The notes under the pieces: generated by a model | Seen by the model: the letters and a program-made list of their open reading frames with translations, nothing else | Told to the model about the DNA's origin: nothing | The model's database searches: none | Position numbers and translations under genes: made by a program | Shown: positions 43,569 through 54,975 of the stretch, in pieces | How positions within the stretch are numbered: the stretch's first letter is position 1 | Layout: the number at the start of each line of letters is the position of its first letter | Assembly: GCF_000312445.1 (NCBI RefSeq) | Contig: NZ_HE997186.1 | Span: 81,700 to 145,699, forward strand | DNA from: Phocaeicola abscessus CCUG 55929 | GTDB lineage: Bacteria; Bacteroidota; Bacteroidia; Bacteroidales; Bacteroidaceae | Length of the DNA: 64,000 nucleotides | Reading direction: 5' to 3'

Positions 43569-45611
43569 TTACCAAATATTCACGCGTTTATCGGGCGCCA
43601 CGTACATCGAATCGTTCTCCGCAATATCGAAAGCTTCATACCAAGCCTGAATATGAGGAAGAGCTCCATTCACCCGCCATTTCCCCAAAGCATGAGGATC
43701 GGACTTGGTACGGACACGAATCTCGCCTTCCCGAATATTCTGTGCCCATACGCCGGCATAGGCGAGGAAAAAACGCTGCTCGGGAGTAAATCCGTCGACA
43801 GTACTCAAAGGAGCATCTTTCGTAGCATTCCGGAATGCCTGGAAAGCCACGTTCAAGCCACCGTGATCGGCCAGGTTTTCGCCTAAGGTCAAAGCGCCAT
43901 TGCCTTTTAAACCCGGCAATACCTCGATACGACTGAAAAAATCGGACATCACTTGTGCGCGCTCCTTAAAACGTTCCGCATCTTGCGGGGTCCACCAGTC
44001 TTTAAAGTTACCATCCTTATCGAACTGGCGTCCCTGATCATCGAAGCCATGAGTCATCTCATGCCCGATAACGACCCCGATAGCCCCGTAATTGAATGCA
44101 TCGTCGGCGTTCATGTCAAAGAATGGATACTGCAGGATACCGGCAGGGAAACAGATCTCGTTGGTAGTAGGATTATAGTACGCATTGACCGTCTGCGGAG
44201 TCATTCCCCATTCATCCCGATCGACCGGCTTGCCGGCCTTGTCCAACATGTAATTAATGTAGAACTCGGTCGCCCGCTTCATGTTCTCATAATAAGAATC
44301 ATGCTTATCGACGGTCAACGAAGTATAATCTCGCCACTTGTCTGGATAGCCTACTTTTACATAGAACGTGTTCAGTTTTTCGATGGCCTTGGCTTTCGTC
44401 GTGTCGCTCATCCATGCCTGAGCTTGGATACGTTCGGCAAGAGCCGTCTGCAGGTTTTTCACCAATTGCACCATACGTGCCTTCGCTTCGGCAGGGAAAT
44501 ATTTCTGAACGTACATCTCGCCCACAGCTTCGCCAAGCACGCTGCTGACCGTGTTCACTGCACGTTTCCAACGAGGTTGCATCTCTTTCGTGCCACGCAT
44601 CGTCCGGCTATAGAAATCGAAATTTTCTTTTGAGAAGTCATCGCTCAAAACCTTCGCCGAACCGTCAATCAAATTCCATTGGAGATAGGCAATCTGCTTT
44701 TCGACAGGCACCTCATGAATAATCTCAGCGACTTCCCGAATCGGTTCAAGCTGTCCGACACTGACTTCGCGAATCTTGTCTTTCACGCCTACGCCTTCCA
44801 GGAAAGCATCCCAATTGATACCCGGAATGGTTTTTCGTAACTCGTCCAAGGTCATCTTATGATAGTTGGAAGCCGGATCGCGCAACTGAACGTTACTGAA
44901 AGAAGCTTTCGCAATACGTGTTTCAATCTCCATGACCGCCTCCATATTCCGCTGTGCAGCAACCTCATCGACTCCGGCCAGGCGGAACATCTTGACGATA
45001 TGTTCCTTGAATTTGTTTCGGATATCGACAGTCACAGAGTCTTCGTCCAGGTAATACTCCTTTTCCCCCAAGCTCAACCCTCCCTGACTGATCTGAAACA
45101 GATTATTCCGGCTGTCCATCATATCGGCGTCAATATAGAATCCGAAATAGGCGTTCACTCCTTTATGAAACAGTTTAGTCATCATCGGGATAATCTCCGC
45201 TTTATCCTTCAATGTAGCAATCTCAGCCATATCAGCTTTTACCGGTTCGAAGCCTTCTTTATTCAAGCGTACGCTATCCATTGCCAAATTATAGATATCC
45301 GCTATTTTCTGGGCTACAGATCCCTGCGTCTGCTCTTTCGAGGCAAGCTCCATAATCAGTCCTTTGATTTGTTTGCGATTATTTTCCGCCAATATGTCAA
45401 AAGAGCCAAAGCACGCATATTCGTCCGTGAGAGGATGATTCTTCATCCACCCTCCGCAAGCGTACCGGTAAAAGTCGTCGCCCCTGATCGCCATCGTATC
45501 CAAATTCGCCAAATCGATACCCGCAGTAAGGGTCGCTTCTTTTTTTCCTTCACATCCGGTCAATGTCGCTACTGCAAACATAGCCAAGGATAAATAATTT
45601 CTCATTTTCAT
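43569..45611 (-). CDS. M13-family zinc metallopeptidase lipoprotein
   Basis: This 680-residue endopeptidase of the neprilysin/PepO family carries a lipoprotein signal peptide (Cys20 in TLTGC) and is probably anchored in the periplasm or on the surface. The zinc site is VIGHEMTHGFDD (HExxH) with the third ligand in GENLADHGG. The NAYYNPTTNEICFPAGIL segment before it is the substrate-binding strand of M13 enzymes, and the C-terminus has VRTKSDPHALGKWRVNGAL and the final W typical of the family. Members cleave peptides up to about 40 residues. It starts 11 bases after the ABC-F gene, so the two share a transcript. A second ATG two codons in is an equal start candidate. Confidence 0.96.
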   Translation of the reverse strand: MKMRNYLSLAMFAVATLTGCEGKKEATLTAGIDLANLDTMAIRGDDFYRYACGGWMKNHPLTDEYACFGSFDILAENNRKQIKGLIMELASKEQTQGSVAQKIADIYNLAMDSVRLNKEGFEPVKADMAEIATLKDKAEIIPMMTKLFHKGVNAYFGFYIDADMMDSRNNLFQISQGGLSLGEKEYYLDEDSVTVDIRNKFKEHIVKMFRLAGVDEVAAQRNMEAVMEIETRIAKASFSNVQLRDPASNYHKMTLDELRKTIPGINWDAFLEGVGVKDKIREVSVGQLEPIREVAEIIHEVPVEKQIAYLQWNLIDGSAKVLSDDFSKENFDFYSRTMRGTKEMQPRWKRAVNTVSSVLGEAVGEMYVQKYFPAEAKARMVQLVKNLQTALAERIQAQAWMSDTTKAKAIEKLNTFYVKVGYPDKWRDYTSLTVDKHDSYYENMKRATEFYINYMLDKAGKPVDRDEWGMTPQTVNAYYNPTTNEICFPAGILQYPFFDMNADDAFNYGAIGVVIGHEMTHGFDDQGRQFDKDGNFKDWWTPQDAERFKERAQVMSDFFSRIEVLPGLKGNGALTLGENLADHGGLNVAFQAFRNATKDAPLSTVDGFTPEQRFFLAYAGVWAQNIREGEIRVRTKSDPHALGKWRVNGALPHIQAWYEAFDIAENDSMYVAPDKRVNIW

Positions 45612-45622
45612 TCTTCTATCAT

Positions 45623-47563
45623 TTAATGATTAATTAATCGTTCTAATTCCATCGAATATTGCTCCCACGTGTCTTCCGTCTTATCCAATTGTTCTTTCAG
45701 CTGCTGATGTTGCAGGTAAAACGACGCATTCGCTGCACCTTCGGGAGTAGCTATCTTTGTTTCCAACTCGTTTATCCGTATTTCTATCGTTTCTATCTGT
45801 TTTTCACAGTCGTCGATCTGCTTCTCCAATCGTTTTATCCGCTTATTCTGCTCTTTCATCGCCTCATAAGAAATCCTGCTCTCGCTGATCGGGTTTGTCT
45901 CCGAAGAAGTCGCAACAAGGATACTTGACGCCGAAGGCTGCAACTCGTTCAAGTTCTCCAACTGTTTCCTTTGCAGAAACTCATAGATTCCTCCGAGGTG
46001 TTCTTTCACGAATCCCCCCCCAAACTCATAGACTTTCGTTACCAATTCATCGAGGAAATCGCGATCGTGTGAAACGATAACAGCCGTTCCGTCGAAATCG
46101 CGGATCGCCTCTTTCAATACCTCCTTCGAACGCATGTCCAAATGGTTTGTAGGTTCGTCGAGAATAAGGAAGTTGACCGGTTCGAGCAATAGCTTTATCA
46201 TGGCCAGTCGGCTTCGTTCGCCTCCCGAAAGCACCTTCACTTTCTTGTCCGAGGCTTCTCCGCCGAACATAAAGGCCCCGAGGATATCCCGAATCTTCGG
46301 TCGGATCTCTCCCTTCGCCACCTCGTCGACGATATCGAAAACCGTCCGATCCTCGTCGAGTAACCGAGCCTGGTTCTGGGCGAAGTAGCCTATCCGCACC
46401 TTATGTCCGATAATCAGTTTCCCCTCATAAGGAATCTGATTCATGATACATTTCACCAACGTCGACTTGCCTTCGCCGTTCTTTCCTACAAAAGCGACCT
46501 TTTCTCCGCGCTTGATAGTCAGATTCACGTTATGAAAGACTACATGATCTCCATACGCTTTCCTCACGTCTTCCCCCATCAACGGGAAATTTCCCGAGCG
46601 GACAGACGGCGGAAACTTCAAACGAAGGGTCGACGTATCTTCTTCGTCAATTTCTATCGGGACGATCTTCTCCAATTGCTTGATCCGGCTTTGCACCTGC
46701 ATGGCTTTCGTAGGCTTATAGCGAAAACGTTCGATGAACTCTCTCATATCCTCCATTTCCTTTCGTTGATTCTCATAGGCGCGAAGCTGCTGTTCCCGAC
46801 GTTCTTTACGAAGCGCGAGAAACTCATCGTACTTTACTTTATAGTCGTAAATCCTCCCGCAAGCGATTTCAATCGTGCGGTTCGTAACATGATTGATAAA
46901 AGCGCGGTCGTGACTCACCAACATCAATGCGCCGGGATAATTTTTCAGGAAACCTTCCAACCATTGAATACTCTCTATGTCCAGATGGTTCGTTGGTTCA
47001 TCCAACAGCAATACGTCCGGACGACGCAAGAGGATCTTGGCCAGCTCGATACGCATTCTCCATCCACCGGAGAACTCAGATGTCGGACGATAAAAATCCG
47101 TCCGCTCGAACCCTAAGCCAACTAATGTCCGTTCCACGGTAGCCTGGTAATTGTCACCGTCGAGCATTCGATAGCGTTCGGTCTCGGCAGTAAAACGTTC
47201 GATAAGTCGACGATATGCCTCCGAATCATAATCCGTGCGAACGGCCAATTCTCGATTCATTCGTTCTATGCGTTCCCGAAATTCCGTTATATGATCGAAA
47301 GCTCGTCTCGCTTCATCCAACACGGTAAACTCATCCGCTATACTCATTATTTGAGGCAAATAGCCGATCGTCGTTTTCTTAGGAACGGAAAGTGTACCCG
47401 AAGTGGGCGACTGCAAACCGGAAATGATCTTCAACATCGTCGACTTTCCCGCCCCGTTCTTCCCGACCAGTGCTATACGGTCACAATCGTTTATAACGTA
47501 CGATACGTCATAAAATAATGGAGTTGCACCGAATTCAACCCTTAAATGGTCAATGGAAATCAT
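45623..47563 (-). CDS. ABC-F family ATPase
   Basis: This 646-residue protein has two ABC ATPase domains and no membrane segments. ABC-F proteins bind the ribosomal E site and relieve stalled translation or give antibiotic protection. Domain 1 has ALVGKNGAGKST and the signature FSGGWRMR; domain 2 has AFVGKNGEGKST and LSGGERSR; both have LLDEPTNHLD-type Walker B regions. Between them is the arm/linker rich in Arg and Glu (about 240-310). The C-terminal 100 residues form a coiled coil (YEAMKEQNKRIKRLEKQIDD), as in Uup/YdiF types. The start MISIDHLRVEFG is chosen over an in-frame TTG at 47587, which overlaps the promoter box. Confidence 0.95.
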   Translation of the reverse strand: MISIDHLRVEFGATPLFYDVSYVINDCDRIALVGKNGAGKSTMLKIISGLQSPTSGTLSVPKKTTIGYLPQIMSIADEFTVLDEARRAFDHITEFRERIERMNRELAVRTDYDSEAYRRLIERFTAETERYRMLDGDNYQATVERTLVGLGFERTDFYRPTSEFSGGWRMRIELAKILLRRPDVLLLDEPTNHLDIESIQWLEGFLKNYPGALMLVSHDRAFINHVTNRTIEIACGRIYDYKVKYDEFLALRKERREQQLRAYENQRKEMEDMREFIERFRYKPTKAMQVQSRIKQLEKIVPIEIDEEDTSTLRLKFPPSVRSGNFPLMGEDVRKAYGDHVVFHNVNLTIKRGEKVAFVGKNGEGKSTLVKCIMNQIPYEGKLIIGHKVRIGYFAQNQARLLDEDRTVFDIVDEVAKGEIRPKIRDILGAFMFGGEASDKKVKVLSGGERSRLAMIKLLLEPVNFLILDEPTNHLDMRSKEVLKEAIRDFDGTAVIVSHDRDFLDELVTKVYEFGGGFVKEHLGGIYEFLQRKQLENLNELQPSASSILVATSSETNPISESRISYEAMKEQNKRIKRLEKQIDDCEKQIETIEIRINELETKIATPEGAANASFYLQHQQLKEQLDKTEDTWEQYSMELERLINH

Positions 47564-47584
47564 CCTTTCTCTATTAATCGGATA

Positions 47585-47592
47585 CAAAGATA
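47585..47592 (-). promoter_or_regulatory. -7 box of ABC-F/M13 operon promoter
   Basis: TATCTTTG on the - strand matches TAnnTTTG, 21 bases before the ABC-F ATG. Confidence 0.6.
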
Positions 47593-47692
47593 GTGTAAGA
47601 CAGGAGGAATGTCAAATTTTATCGGAGTTTTATTCGTTTCGACAAGTTTGTGTCGCCTACCGATTCTTTCGTTCAGAAAACTTTCATTTAAA

Positions 47693-47731
47693 TATAAAAA
47701 ACTCCTCACAGGATATCCCTGCAAGGAGTTT
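47693..47731 (-). terminator. Rho-independent terminator of groES-groEL
   Basis: A 14-bp stem (arms 47718-47731 and 47699-47712, two G-U pairs) with a five-base loop is followed on the - strand by a T-rich run, 20 bases after the groEL stop. This is the clearest classical terminator in the window. Confidence 0.9.
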
Positions 47732-47751
47732 CATCAATATGTGGGTTAAGA

Positions 47752-49389
<1,638 letters not shown>

Positions 49390-49414
49390 TTATTTTATAA
49401 GTTACACCATAAAA

Positions 49415-49687
49415 TTATCCTAAAACAGCCACCACGTCACTCTGACGCATGATCAGATATTTTGCGCCTTCGTACTCTATTTCAGTACCTGCGTACTTTC
49501 CATACAACACTTGGTCGCCTACCTTCAGGATCATCTCTTCGTCTTTTGTTCCGTTTCCAACGGCTACTACCTCCCCTTCCAAGGGTTTTTCTTTTGCTGT
49601 ATCGGGAATAATGATACCGCCTACTGTTTTCTCTTCCGCCTTTGCGGGAAGAATCAGAACTCTGTCTGCTAATGGTTTAATCTTCAT
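49415..49687 (-). CDS. groES: Co-chaperonin GroES
   Basis: This 90-residue cap of the GroEL chamber begins [29 protein letters not shown], where the mobile loop contacts GroEL, and ends with the beta-barrel strands [38 protein letters not shown] one codon upstream could also start the protein. The ATG at 49687 is the usual position in the family. The 120 bases upstream to hisS contain no obvious TAnnTTTG box, so promoter assignment is open. Confidence 0.99.
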   Translation of the reverse strand: MKIKPLADRVLILPAKAEEKTVGGIIIPDTAKEKPLEGEVVAVGNGTKDEEMILKVGDQVLYGKYAGTEIEYEGAKYLIMRQSDVVAVLG

Positions 49688-49807
49688 CACTTTTTATTTA
49701 AAATTTATATCGTTATCTTTTTTGAAAAGACATAAAGTACTCAGCGAAAAGTATGCCAAACCGCCTGTCTTACAAAAATATTTTTTTATTCTAATTCTGT
49801 TCGGTTT

Positions 49808-51172
49808 TTACTGCATGATATATCCCAACCATTCATCCAAGGTCAACAAACGTTGTTCGCCGGATATCATATTCTTTACCGTGAGCTTGCCTGCGTTCAT
49901 TTCATTTTCACCGACAATAACCACATACGGTATCTTCTTGCTGTCGGCATAACTCATTTGTTTCTTTATCTTTGCGGCATCCGGGTAAAGCTCAGCGCGA
50001 ATACCGCGACGACGAAGTGTTGTCAGTACCGACAAACAATAAGCGGCTTCTTTCTCCCCGAAATTGACAAAAAGGATTTGCGTACCATCGACCGTTTCCT
50101 TCGGATATGCATCCAGCTGATTCAATACATCATAAATGCGGTCTGCACCGAAAGAGATACCTACGCCCGATATGCCGGGCATGCCAAAGACGCCCGTCAA
50201 ATTGTCATAGCGTCCGCCGCCGCTGACGCTACCGATTTCTACATCCAACGCCTTTACTTCGAAAATAGTGCCCGTATAATAGTTCAATCCGCGAGCCAAC
50301 GTCAAATCCAACTCTACTTGGTTTTGAATATCCAATCCGTCCACTGCGTTCAGAAGGAATTCACAGTCTCCAAGGCCTTTTCTTCCAGTTTCGCTTTCGG
50401 CGAACACTTCTTTCAACTTCTCGAACTTCTCCCCGTTTGTCCCTCGTAAAAGAATAATCGGCTGCAACTGTTCGATGGCCTTCGGGGAAATACCTTTCGA
50501 CGCCAATTCGGCATTCACGTTCTCCAAACCGACCTTATCCAACTTATCGATGGCTACCGTAATATCAACCATCTTATCCGGTTCGCCGATAATCTCCGCT
50601 ATCCCCGAAAGGATCTTACGATGATTGATTTTAATGCAGACCCGGACCTTGAATTTGCGAAATACGGTATCGATCATCTGAATCAGATCGATTTCATTCA
50701 TCAGCGAATCGCTACCCACGATGTCCGCATCACATTGATAGAATTCTCGATAACGCCCTTTTTGAGGCCGGTCGGCACGCCAAACGGGCTGAATCTGAAA
50801 TCGTTTGAACGGGAAATCGATTTCCTCCCGATGCACGACGACGTACCGAGCGAAAGGAACGGTTAAATCATAGCGCAATCCTTTCTCGCAAATATGTCTG
50901 CCGAGCTTGATCGGATCCCGTTTCAGCAGTTCCTCATCCGTGACGTCGCTCAAGAAATTACCCGAATCCAAAACTTTGAAGAGCAGTTTGTCCCCTTCTT
51001 CCCCGTATTTCCCCGTCAACGAAGACAGGTTCTCCATCGCCGGAGTCTCGATTTGCTGAAATCCGAACAGATAAAATACGTCGCGAATGGTATTGAATAT
51101 ATAATTGCGTTTCGCCATCTCCGTCGGCGAGAAATCTCTCGTCCCCTTCGGAATGCTCGGTTTTGTCCCCAT
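49808..51172 (-). CDS. hisS: Histidine--tRNA ligase
   Basis: This 454-residue class II synthetase attaches histidine to its tRNA. The start [19 protein letters not shown], motif 1 around [16 protein letters not shown], motif 2 [30 protein letters not shown], the histidine-specific [14 protein letters not shown], motif 3 [14 protein letters not shown], and the anticodon-binding C-terminus ([23 protein letters not shown]) are all present. The next ATG upstream (51184) would lie only about 8 bases from the predicted transcription start. The [10 protein letters not shown] start is preferred by family comparison. Confidence 0.98.
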   Translation of the reverse strand: MGTKPSIPKGTRDFSPTEMAKRNYIFNTIRDVFYLFGFQQIETPAMENLSSLTGKYGEEGDKLLFKVLDSGNFLSDVTDEELLKRDPIKLGRHICEKGLRYDLTVPFARYVVVHREEIDFPFKRFQIQPVWRADRPQKGRYREFYQCDADIVGSDSLMNEIDLIQMIDTVFRKFKVRVCIKINHRKILSGIAEIIGEPDKMVDITVAIDKLDKVGLENVNAELASKGISPKAIEQLQPIILLRGTNGEKFEKLKEVFAESETGRKGLGDCEFLLNAVDGLDIQNQVELDLTLARGLNYYTGTIFEVKALDVEIGSVSGGGRYDNLTGVFGMPGISGVGISFGADRIYDVLNQLDAYPKETVDGTQILFVNFGEKEAAYCLSVLTTLRRRGIRAELYPDAAKIKKQMSYADSKKIPYVVIVGENEMNAGKLTVKNMISGEQRLLTLDEWLGYIMQ

Positions 51173-51197
51173 ACTGTAATCCATAATGATTGTGCTG

Positions 51198-51205
51198 CAA
51201 AGATA
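51198..51205 (-). promoter_or_regulatory. -7 box of hisS promoter
   Basis: TATCTTTG on the - strand matches TAnnTTTG, 25 bases before the chosen hisS start. Confidence 0.6.
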
Positions 51206-51842
51206 ACAAAAAATCGAAATATACCTACTTTTTAGTTTTTAGTTTGGAAAATTTGCTTCCTTTGCTCGAAGAATCCACTGTTCGTGATCCATGGTCTTGG
51301 AGTGTTTGCTCCCGACTTGACATGAGTAGCCTTCCTAATGTCTGACATCAACTTTTAAAGAGAGAGGGCAACTCCATAAAACAGCCCCAGAAATTGCACT
51401 CCTACCCTGAACGTATAAGAGGTAGAATACCCGACCGTTCCCTCCGCAAGGCTGACCGGAAGATAATTCAACGATGAAGATAAAAGTCTTTTTGTTGACA
51501 TATCAAGCGCACGAAAAGGATAAGTTGACATGGCAACATAATAGAGATAAACCCGATACGGGATTCCGAACATGTCCGGATACGTTGAGGGACATTCTTT
51601 ATAACAAATATTAAAAGACAAGAAGAATAAAGATAAAAATGCCGATTTTTCGCTTCTATAAAGTAGAAGTGTGATACCGAATAAAGAATTAATCGATCAG
51701 TACAATACCGGGATCTCTATTCGTAAAACTCTTGTTGTTGTTTTTGGGGGAGGTTAATTTTCCCTGTATCTTTTGTCGATTATCGCTTGGTCCACTAACG
51801 AAGGTCTATAGGAATGTTTGAAATTTACTTTTCTGCCATATA
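51206..51842. other. Long intergenic region without a convincing gene
   Basis: This AT-rich stretch between divergent hisS and the uronate operon holds no ORF with a recognisable product. An 88-codon frame on the - strand (51355-51621) starts only at TTG, and its N-terminal part is a translation of the palindrome at 51569. Two short repeated phrases of the form GTTGACATRKCAA occur near 51494 and 51523. It may be decayed sequence plus regulatory DNA. Confidence 0.5.
51569..51586. repeat. Solitary copy of the array palindrome
   Basis: AACATGTCCGGATACGTT differs at only two of 18 positions from the core of the 22-bp units at 26711-26776, and CCGGATACGTTG within it is identical to bases 26611-26622. 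It lies about 280 bases upstream of the uronate operon promoter. Confidence 0.65.
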
Positions 51843-51873
51843 CTTGAATATTCAAAATAATGCTGTATTTTTG
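51843..51873 (+). promoter_or_regulatory. Promoter of the uronate operon
   Basis: CTTG (51843-51846, one base off the -33 TTTG) is followed after 19 bases by TATTTTTG (51866-51873, -7 box TAnnTTTG). This is the best-formed Bacteroidetes-type promoter in the window and drives the GHMP kinase operon. Confidence 0.7.
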
Positions 51874-51915
51874 TCAATGCATAACCTTCTTCCGTTTAAT
51901 TAAATTCAGCAGGAT

Positions 51916-53091
51916 ATGATGCTTTGCGAAGAGAAATTTCATGAAATGTATAAACAAGATGCCACAGGAATATCTTTCTGCCCCTACCGAATTTGCCCAA
52001 TCGGCGCACACTCCGATCACAACTTAGGCAAAATTACGGGAATAGCGATCGACAAGGGTATCCATGTAGCATATAAGCCGAAACACAACGGTGTCATAGA
52101 GTTGACCTCGCTCCAATTCGAAAAACGGGCGCAGTGGCATATCGCCGAAACGCCTCCTACAAAACAAAACGATTGGGCCGACTATTTGCGGGGCGCCACC
52201 CTTGCCTTGGCCAAGAATCACTCGTTGCATATAGGACTGAGCGCCATCATCGAAGGTGGCCTGCCTATCGGAGGGCTCTCTTCCTCTGCAGCGGTGATTA
52301 TCTCTTACGTATCGGCATTATGCAATGTCAACGACATTCACCTTACACCTGCCGAAATCATCCTAATCGTGTTGGCGGCTGAGAATAACTACGTAGGGGT
52401 GAGCTGCGGCAAACTCGATCCCTCGTGCGAACTGTATTCCCAAAAGAATCAGCTGCTCTACCTCGATACTCAGGACGATTCCTACGAACTGATTCCCACG
52501 CATCCCGCAATGAAACCTTATAAAATCGCCATCTTTTTCTCGGGAATAGAACGAAGTTTAGCAGGCAGCAAATTCAATATGCGCATCGACGAATGCCGGT
52601 CGGCAGCCTATGCCCTTAAAGCCTATGCGGGAATGGAATACGGTAAGTTCGGAGAAACGAATCTCCGAGAGGTTCCCCGCAACGTTTACGAACAATACGG
52701 GAATCGCCTTCCGACGAATTGGGCCAAACGCGCAGCACACTGGTATACAGAATTCGACCGAGTGGAACAGGGTGCCGAGGCATGGCGGAAAGGCGATCTG
52801 GACAAGTACGGACAACTTTCTTTCGAAAGCGGAAAATCATCCATCTACAATTGGGAAACAGGATCGCCGGAACTAAAGACGCTTTACGAAATCATGACCA
52901 CGACAGACGGCATCTACGGCGGTCGCTTTTCCGGTGCCGGATTCAAAGGTTGTTGCATGGCGCTCATCGATCCCGCCTTCGAAGAAAAAATCAAAGAGCG
53001 GGTCACACACGAATATCTCAACGTATTCCCCGCCTTAAAAGGGAAATATTCCATACATATATGTGAAAGCGCAGATGGTATGATTATTTAA
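51916..53091 (+). CDS. GHMP sugar kinase, galacturonokinase/galactokinase-like
   Basis: This 391-residue GHMP kinase phosphorylates the anomeric hydroxyl of a sugar. Motif 1 reads PYRICPIGAHSDHN (about 23-36) instead of the galactokinase PGRVNLIGEHTDYN, and it is nearer to plant galacturonokinase (PYRICPLGAHIDH). The ATP loop is GGLPIGGLSSSAAV, the presumed catalytic base region is CGKLDPSCELYSQ, and motif 3 is GGRFSGAGFKGCC. The next genes encode a nucleotidyltransferase, a UDP-GlcA epimerase and UDP-Glc dehydrogenase, so a uronic acid substrate fits both sequence and context. Galactose or a related sugar remains possible. The family is firm, the substrate inferred. Confidence 0.85.
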   Translation: MMLCEEKFHEMYKQDATGISFCPYRICPIGAHSDHNLGKITGIAIDKGIHVAYKPKHNGVIELTSLQFEKRAQWHIAETPPTKQNDWADYLRGATLALAKNHSLHIGLSAIIEGGLPIGGLSSSAAVIISYVSALCNVNDIHLTPAEIILIVLAAENNYVGVSCGKLDPSCELYSQKNQLLYLDTQDDSYELIPTHPAMKPYKIAIFFSGIERSLAGSKFNMRIDECRSAAYALKAYAGMEYGKFGETNLREVPRNVYEQYGNRLPTNWAKRAAHWYTEFDRVEQGAEAWRKGDLDKYGQLSFESGKSSIYNWETGSPELKTLYEIMTTTDGIYGGRFSGAGFKGCCMALIDPAFEEKIKERVTHEYLNVFPALKGKYSIHICESADGMII

Positions 53092-53117
53092 TTCTTTAAA
53101 CTTAATTTACCAGACCT

Positions 53118-53855
53118 ATGAAATGCCTCCTACTCGCAGCCGGATACGCCACACGCCTTTATCCGCTTACAGAAAACTTCCCGAAACCCTTGCTCAAGAT
53201 AAGAGAAAAGACCATTCTCGACTGGCTCGTCGACGATATCGATACGGCCGGTGTGATCGACGAATACGTTCTTATCTCCAATCATAAATTCGCTCGTTTT
53301 TTCGAGAAATGGGCTGCTACGAAACCGCAGAAGATGGTAATCGTCGACGATGGTACGTCCACGAACGCAACCCGTCTCGGAGCTGTCAACGACATTCAGT
53401 ATACCATCGAACGGTTGCAACTCGACGACGACATGCTCGTCGTCGCCGGCGATAATGTCCTCGATTTCAGTTTGACGAAATTCATCGCCTATGCTAAGGA
53501 AAAGCAAACCTCCTGCATCATGCGTTTCTACGAGCCAGACGAGCGGAACTTACTGAAATGCGGTGTAGTCACGATAGACAAGCACGATAAAGTATTGCTC
53601 ATGACGGAAAAATCCGCCGCTCCCGCCACGAATTGGTGTTGCCCTCCGTTCTACTACTACACGAAACAGGATGCGCGACTTATTCGCCAAGGAATCGATA
53701 GCGGTTGTGGCACGGATGCTCCGGGAAGTTACATGGCCTGGCTCTGTCGACAGACTATCGTTCACGCCATGGAGATGCCGGGCAGGCGATACGATATCGG
53801 GGACCTGCAAAGTTATGAAGAGGTACGGAAAAATTACCACGGAATCAACCATTAA
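53118..53855 (+). CDS. Sugar-phosphate nucleotidyltransferase
   Basis: This 245-residue Rossmann-like nucleotidyltransferase joins a sugar-1-phosphate to an NTP, releasing pyrophosphate. The nucleotide-binding signature LLAAGYATRLYPLTENFPKPLL and the metal-binding VVAGDNVLDF (GD) are present, and the sequence ends soon after the sugar-binding region, with no left-handed helix or acyltransferase extension. It starts 26 bases after the kinase gene, so it probably uses the kinase product. If that is a uronate-1-phosphate, the product would be the UDP-uronate also made by the next two enzymes. Specificity cannot be read directly. Confidence 0.87.
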   Translation: MKCLLLAAGYATRLYPLTENFPKPLLKIREKTILDWLVDDIDTAGVIDEYVLISNHKFARFFEKWAATKPQKMVIVDDGTSTNATRLGAVNDIQYTIERLQLDDDMLVVAGDNVLDFSLTKFIAYAKEKQTSCIMRFYEPDERNLLKCGVVTIDKHDKVLLMTEKSAAPATNWCCPPFYYYTKQDARLIRQGIDSGCGTDAPGSYMAWLCRQTIVHAMEMPGRRYDIGDLQSYEEVRKNYHGINH

Positions 53856-53865
53856 TCCATAAGAG

Positions 53866-54975
53866 ATGAAAGTATTAGTAACAGGAGCGGCCGGATTTAT
53901 TGGAAGTAAGCTGATGGAGTTGCTGGCCAAGCGCGGTGATACGGTAACAGGAATCGATAACATCAATACCTATTACAATCCCAATCTGAAATACGCACGG
54001 TTGGCGGAAACAGGCATTGAACTCCCTCCCGACTGCCCGTTGAATAAAGCCGTTCCGGAAACGGGCAACGACGGGACAGAAGTCACTTTCCCCGAAATGC
54101 CCTTCGGCATGAAGATACCAAGCACAAAAATCCCCCGTCTCCGCTTTATTCGCATGGACATTGTCGATACGAAAGCCCTTCTCGAGCTATTCAAAGACGA
54201 GCGATTCGACGTCGTGGTGAACTTAGCCGCCCAGGCGGGAGTGCGCTACTCCCTTCGGAATCCATTCGCCTACATCGAAAGCAACGTCATGGGATTCATG
54301 AATATCCTGGAATGTTGCCGGCATTATCCAGTCAAACACTTGGTTTACGCCAGTTCCAGTTCCGTATACGGCCTGAACAGCAAGACACCGTTCAGCGAAG
54401 ACGATGAAGTAAGCTCCCCCGTCAGTATTTACGCCGCTACTAAGAAGAGCAACGAACTGATGGCCCACGCCTACGCAAAACTTTACAGTCTCCCGTCCAC
54501 CGGACTCCGATTCTTCACGGTCTACGGACCGTGGGGACGTCCGGACATGGCTCCCATGCTCTTCGCCGAAGCGATCAGTAAAGGAAAGCCGATCGACATA
54601 TTCAACCATGGCGACCTGATCCGCGATTTCACTTACATCGACGACATTGCGAACGGAACCATCCAGGCAATCGATCACATTCCGGATGCGGAAAAATGCC
54701 CGAATCAAGTTCCGACGAAAGTCTACAATATCGGATGCAGCCACCCCGTCAAATTGATGGATTTCATTAACGAGATAGAGACGGCCTTGGGCAAAACGGC
54801 CGTCAAACGCTTCCTGCCTATGCAACAGGGCGACGTATACCAAACCAATGCGGACACGACGAAGCTGAAGAAGGAAGTAGGCTATCAACCTCAAGTAAAA
54901 TTGCACGAAGGCATCATGAAATTCGTCGAATGGTATCAATCGGGAAAAAACCCCTTAAAAGAAACAAAGATATGA
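53866..54975 (+). CDS. UDP-glucuronate 4-epimerase
   Basis: This 369-residue extended SDR epimerase interconverts UDP-glucuronate and UDP-galacturonate. It has [18 protein letters not shown] and [16 protein letters not shown] at the N-terminus, [22 protein letters not shown], the catalytic SSSSVYGLN with YAATKKSNE (Tyr-x3-Lys), and [18 protein letters not shown], all signatures of the UDP-GlcA epimerase group. Between KYARLAETG and RLRFIRMDI there is an insertion of about 35-40 residues compared with the usual roughly 335-residue enzyme. It starts 10 bases after the nucleotidyltransferase and overlaps the dehydrogenase gene by four bases. Confidence 0.92.
   Translation: MKVLVTGAAGFIGSKLMELLAKRGDTVTGIDNINTYYNPNLKYARLAETGIELPPDCPLNKAVPETGNDGTEVTFPEMPFGMKIPSTKIPRLRFIRMDIVDTKALLELFKDERFDVVVNLAAQAGVRYSLRNPFAYIESNVMGFMNILECCRHYPVKHLVYASSSSVYGLNSKTPFSEDDEVSSPVSIYAATKKSNELMAHAYAKLYSLPSTGLRFFTVYGPWGRPDMAPMLFAEAISKGKPIDIFNHGDLIRDFTYIDDIANGTIQAIDHIPDAEKCPNQVPTKVYNIGCSHPVKLMDFINEIETALGKTAVKRFLPMQQGDVYQTNADTTKLKKEVGYQPQVKLHEGIMKFVEWYQSGKNPLKETKI

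Noticed and set aside
51355-51621. 88-codon - strand frame in the gap before the uronate operon
   Set aside because: The only start is TTG, there is no ribosome-binding site, and part of it is the palindromic repeat. I cannot exclude a degraded beta-barrel fragment, but support is too weak.
51916-53091. Ordinary galactokinase galK
   Set aside because: Motif 1 (PYRICPIGAHSDHN) departs from the galactokinase signature, and the neighbours are uronate enzymes rather than galT or galE; kept as GHMP kinase with inferred substrate.
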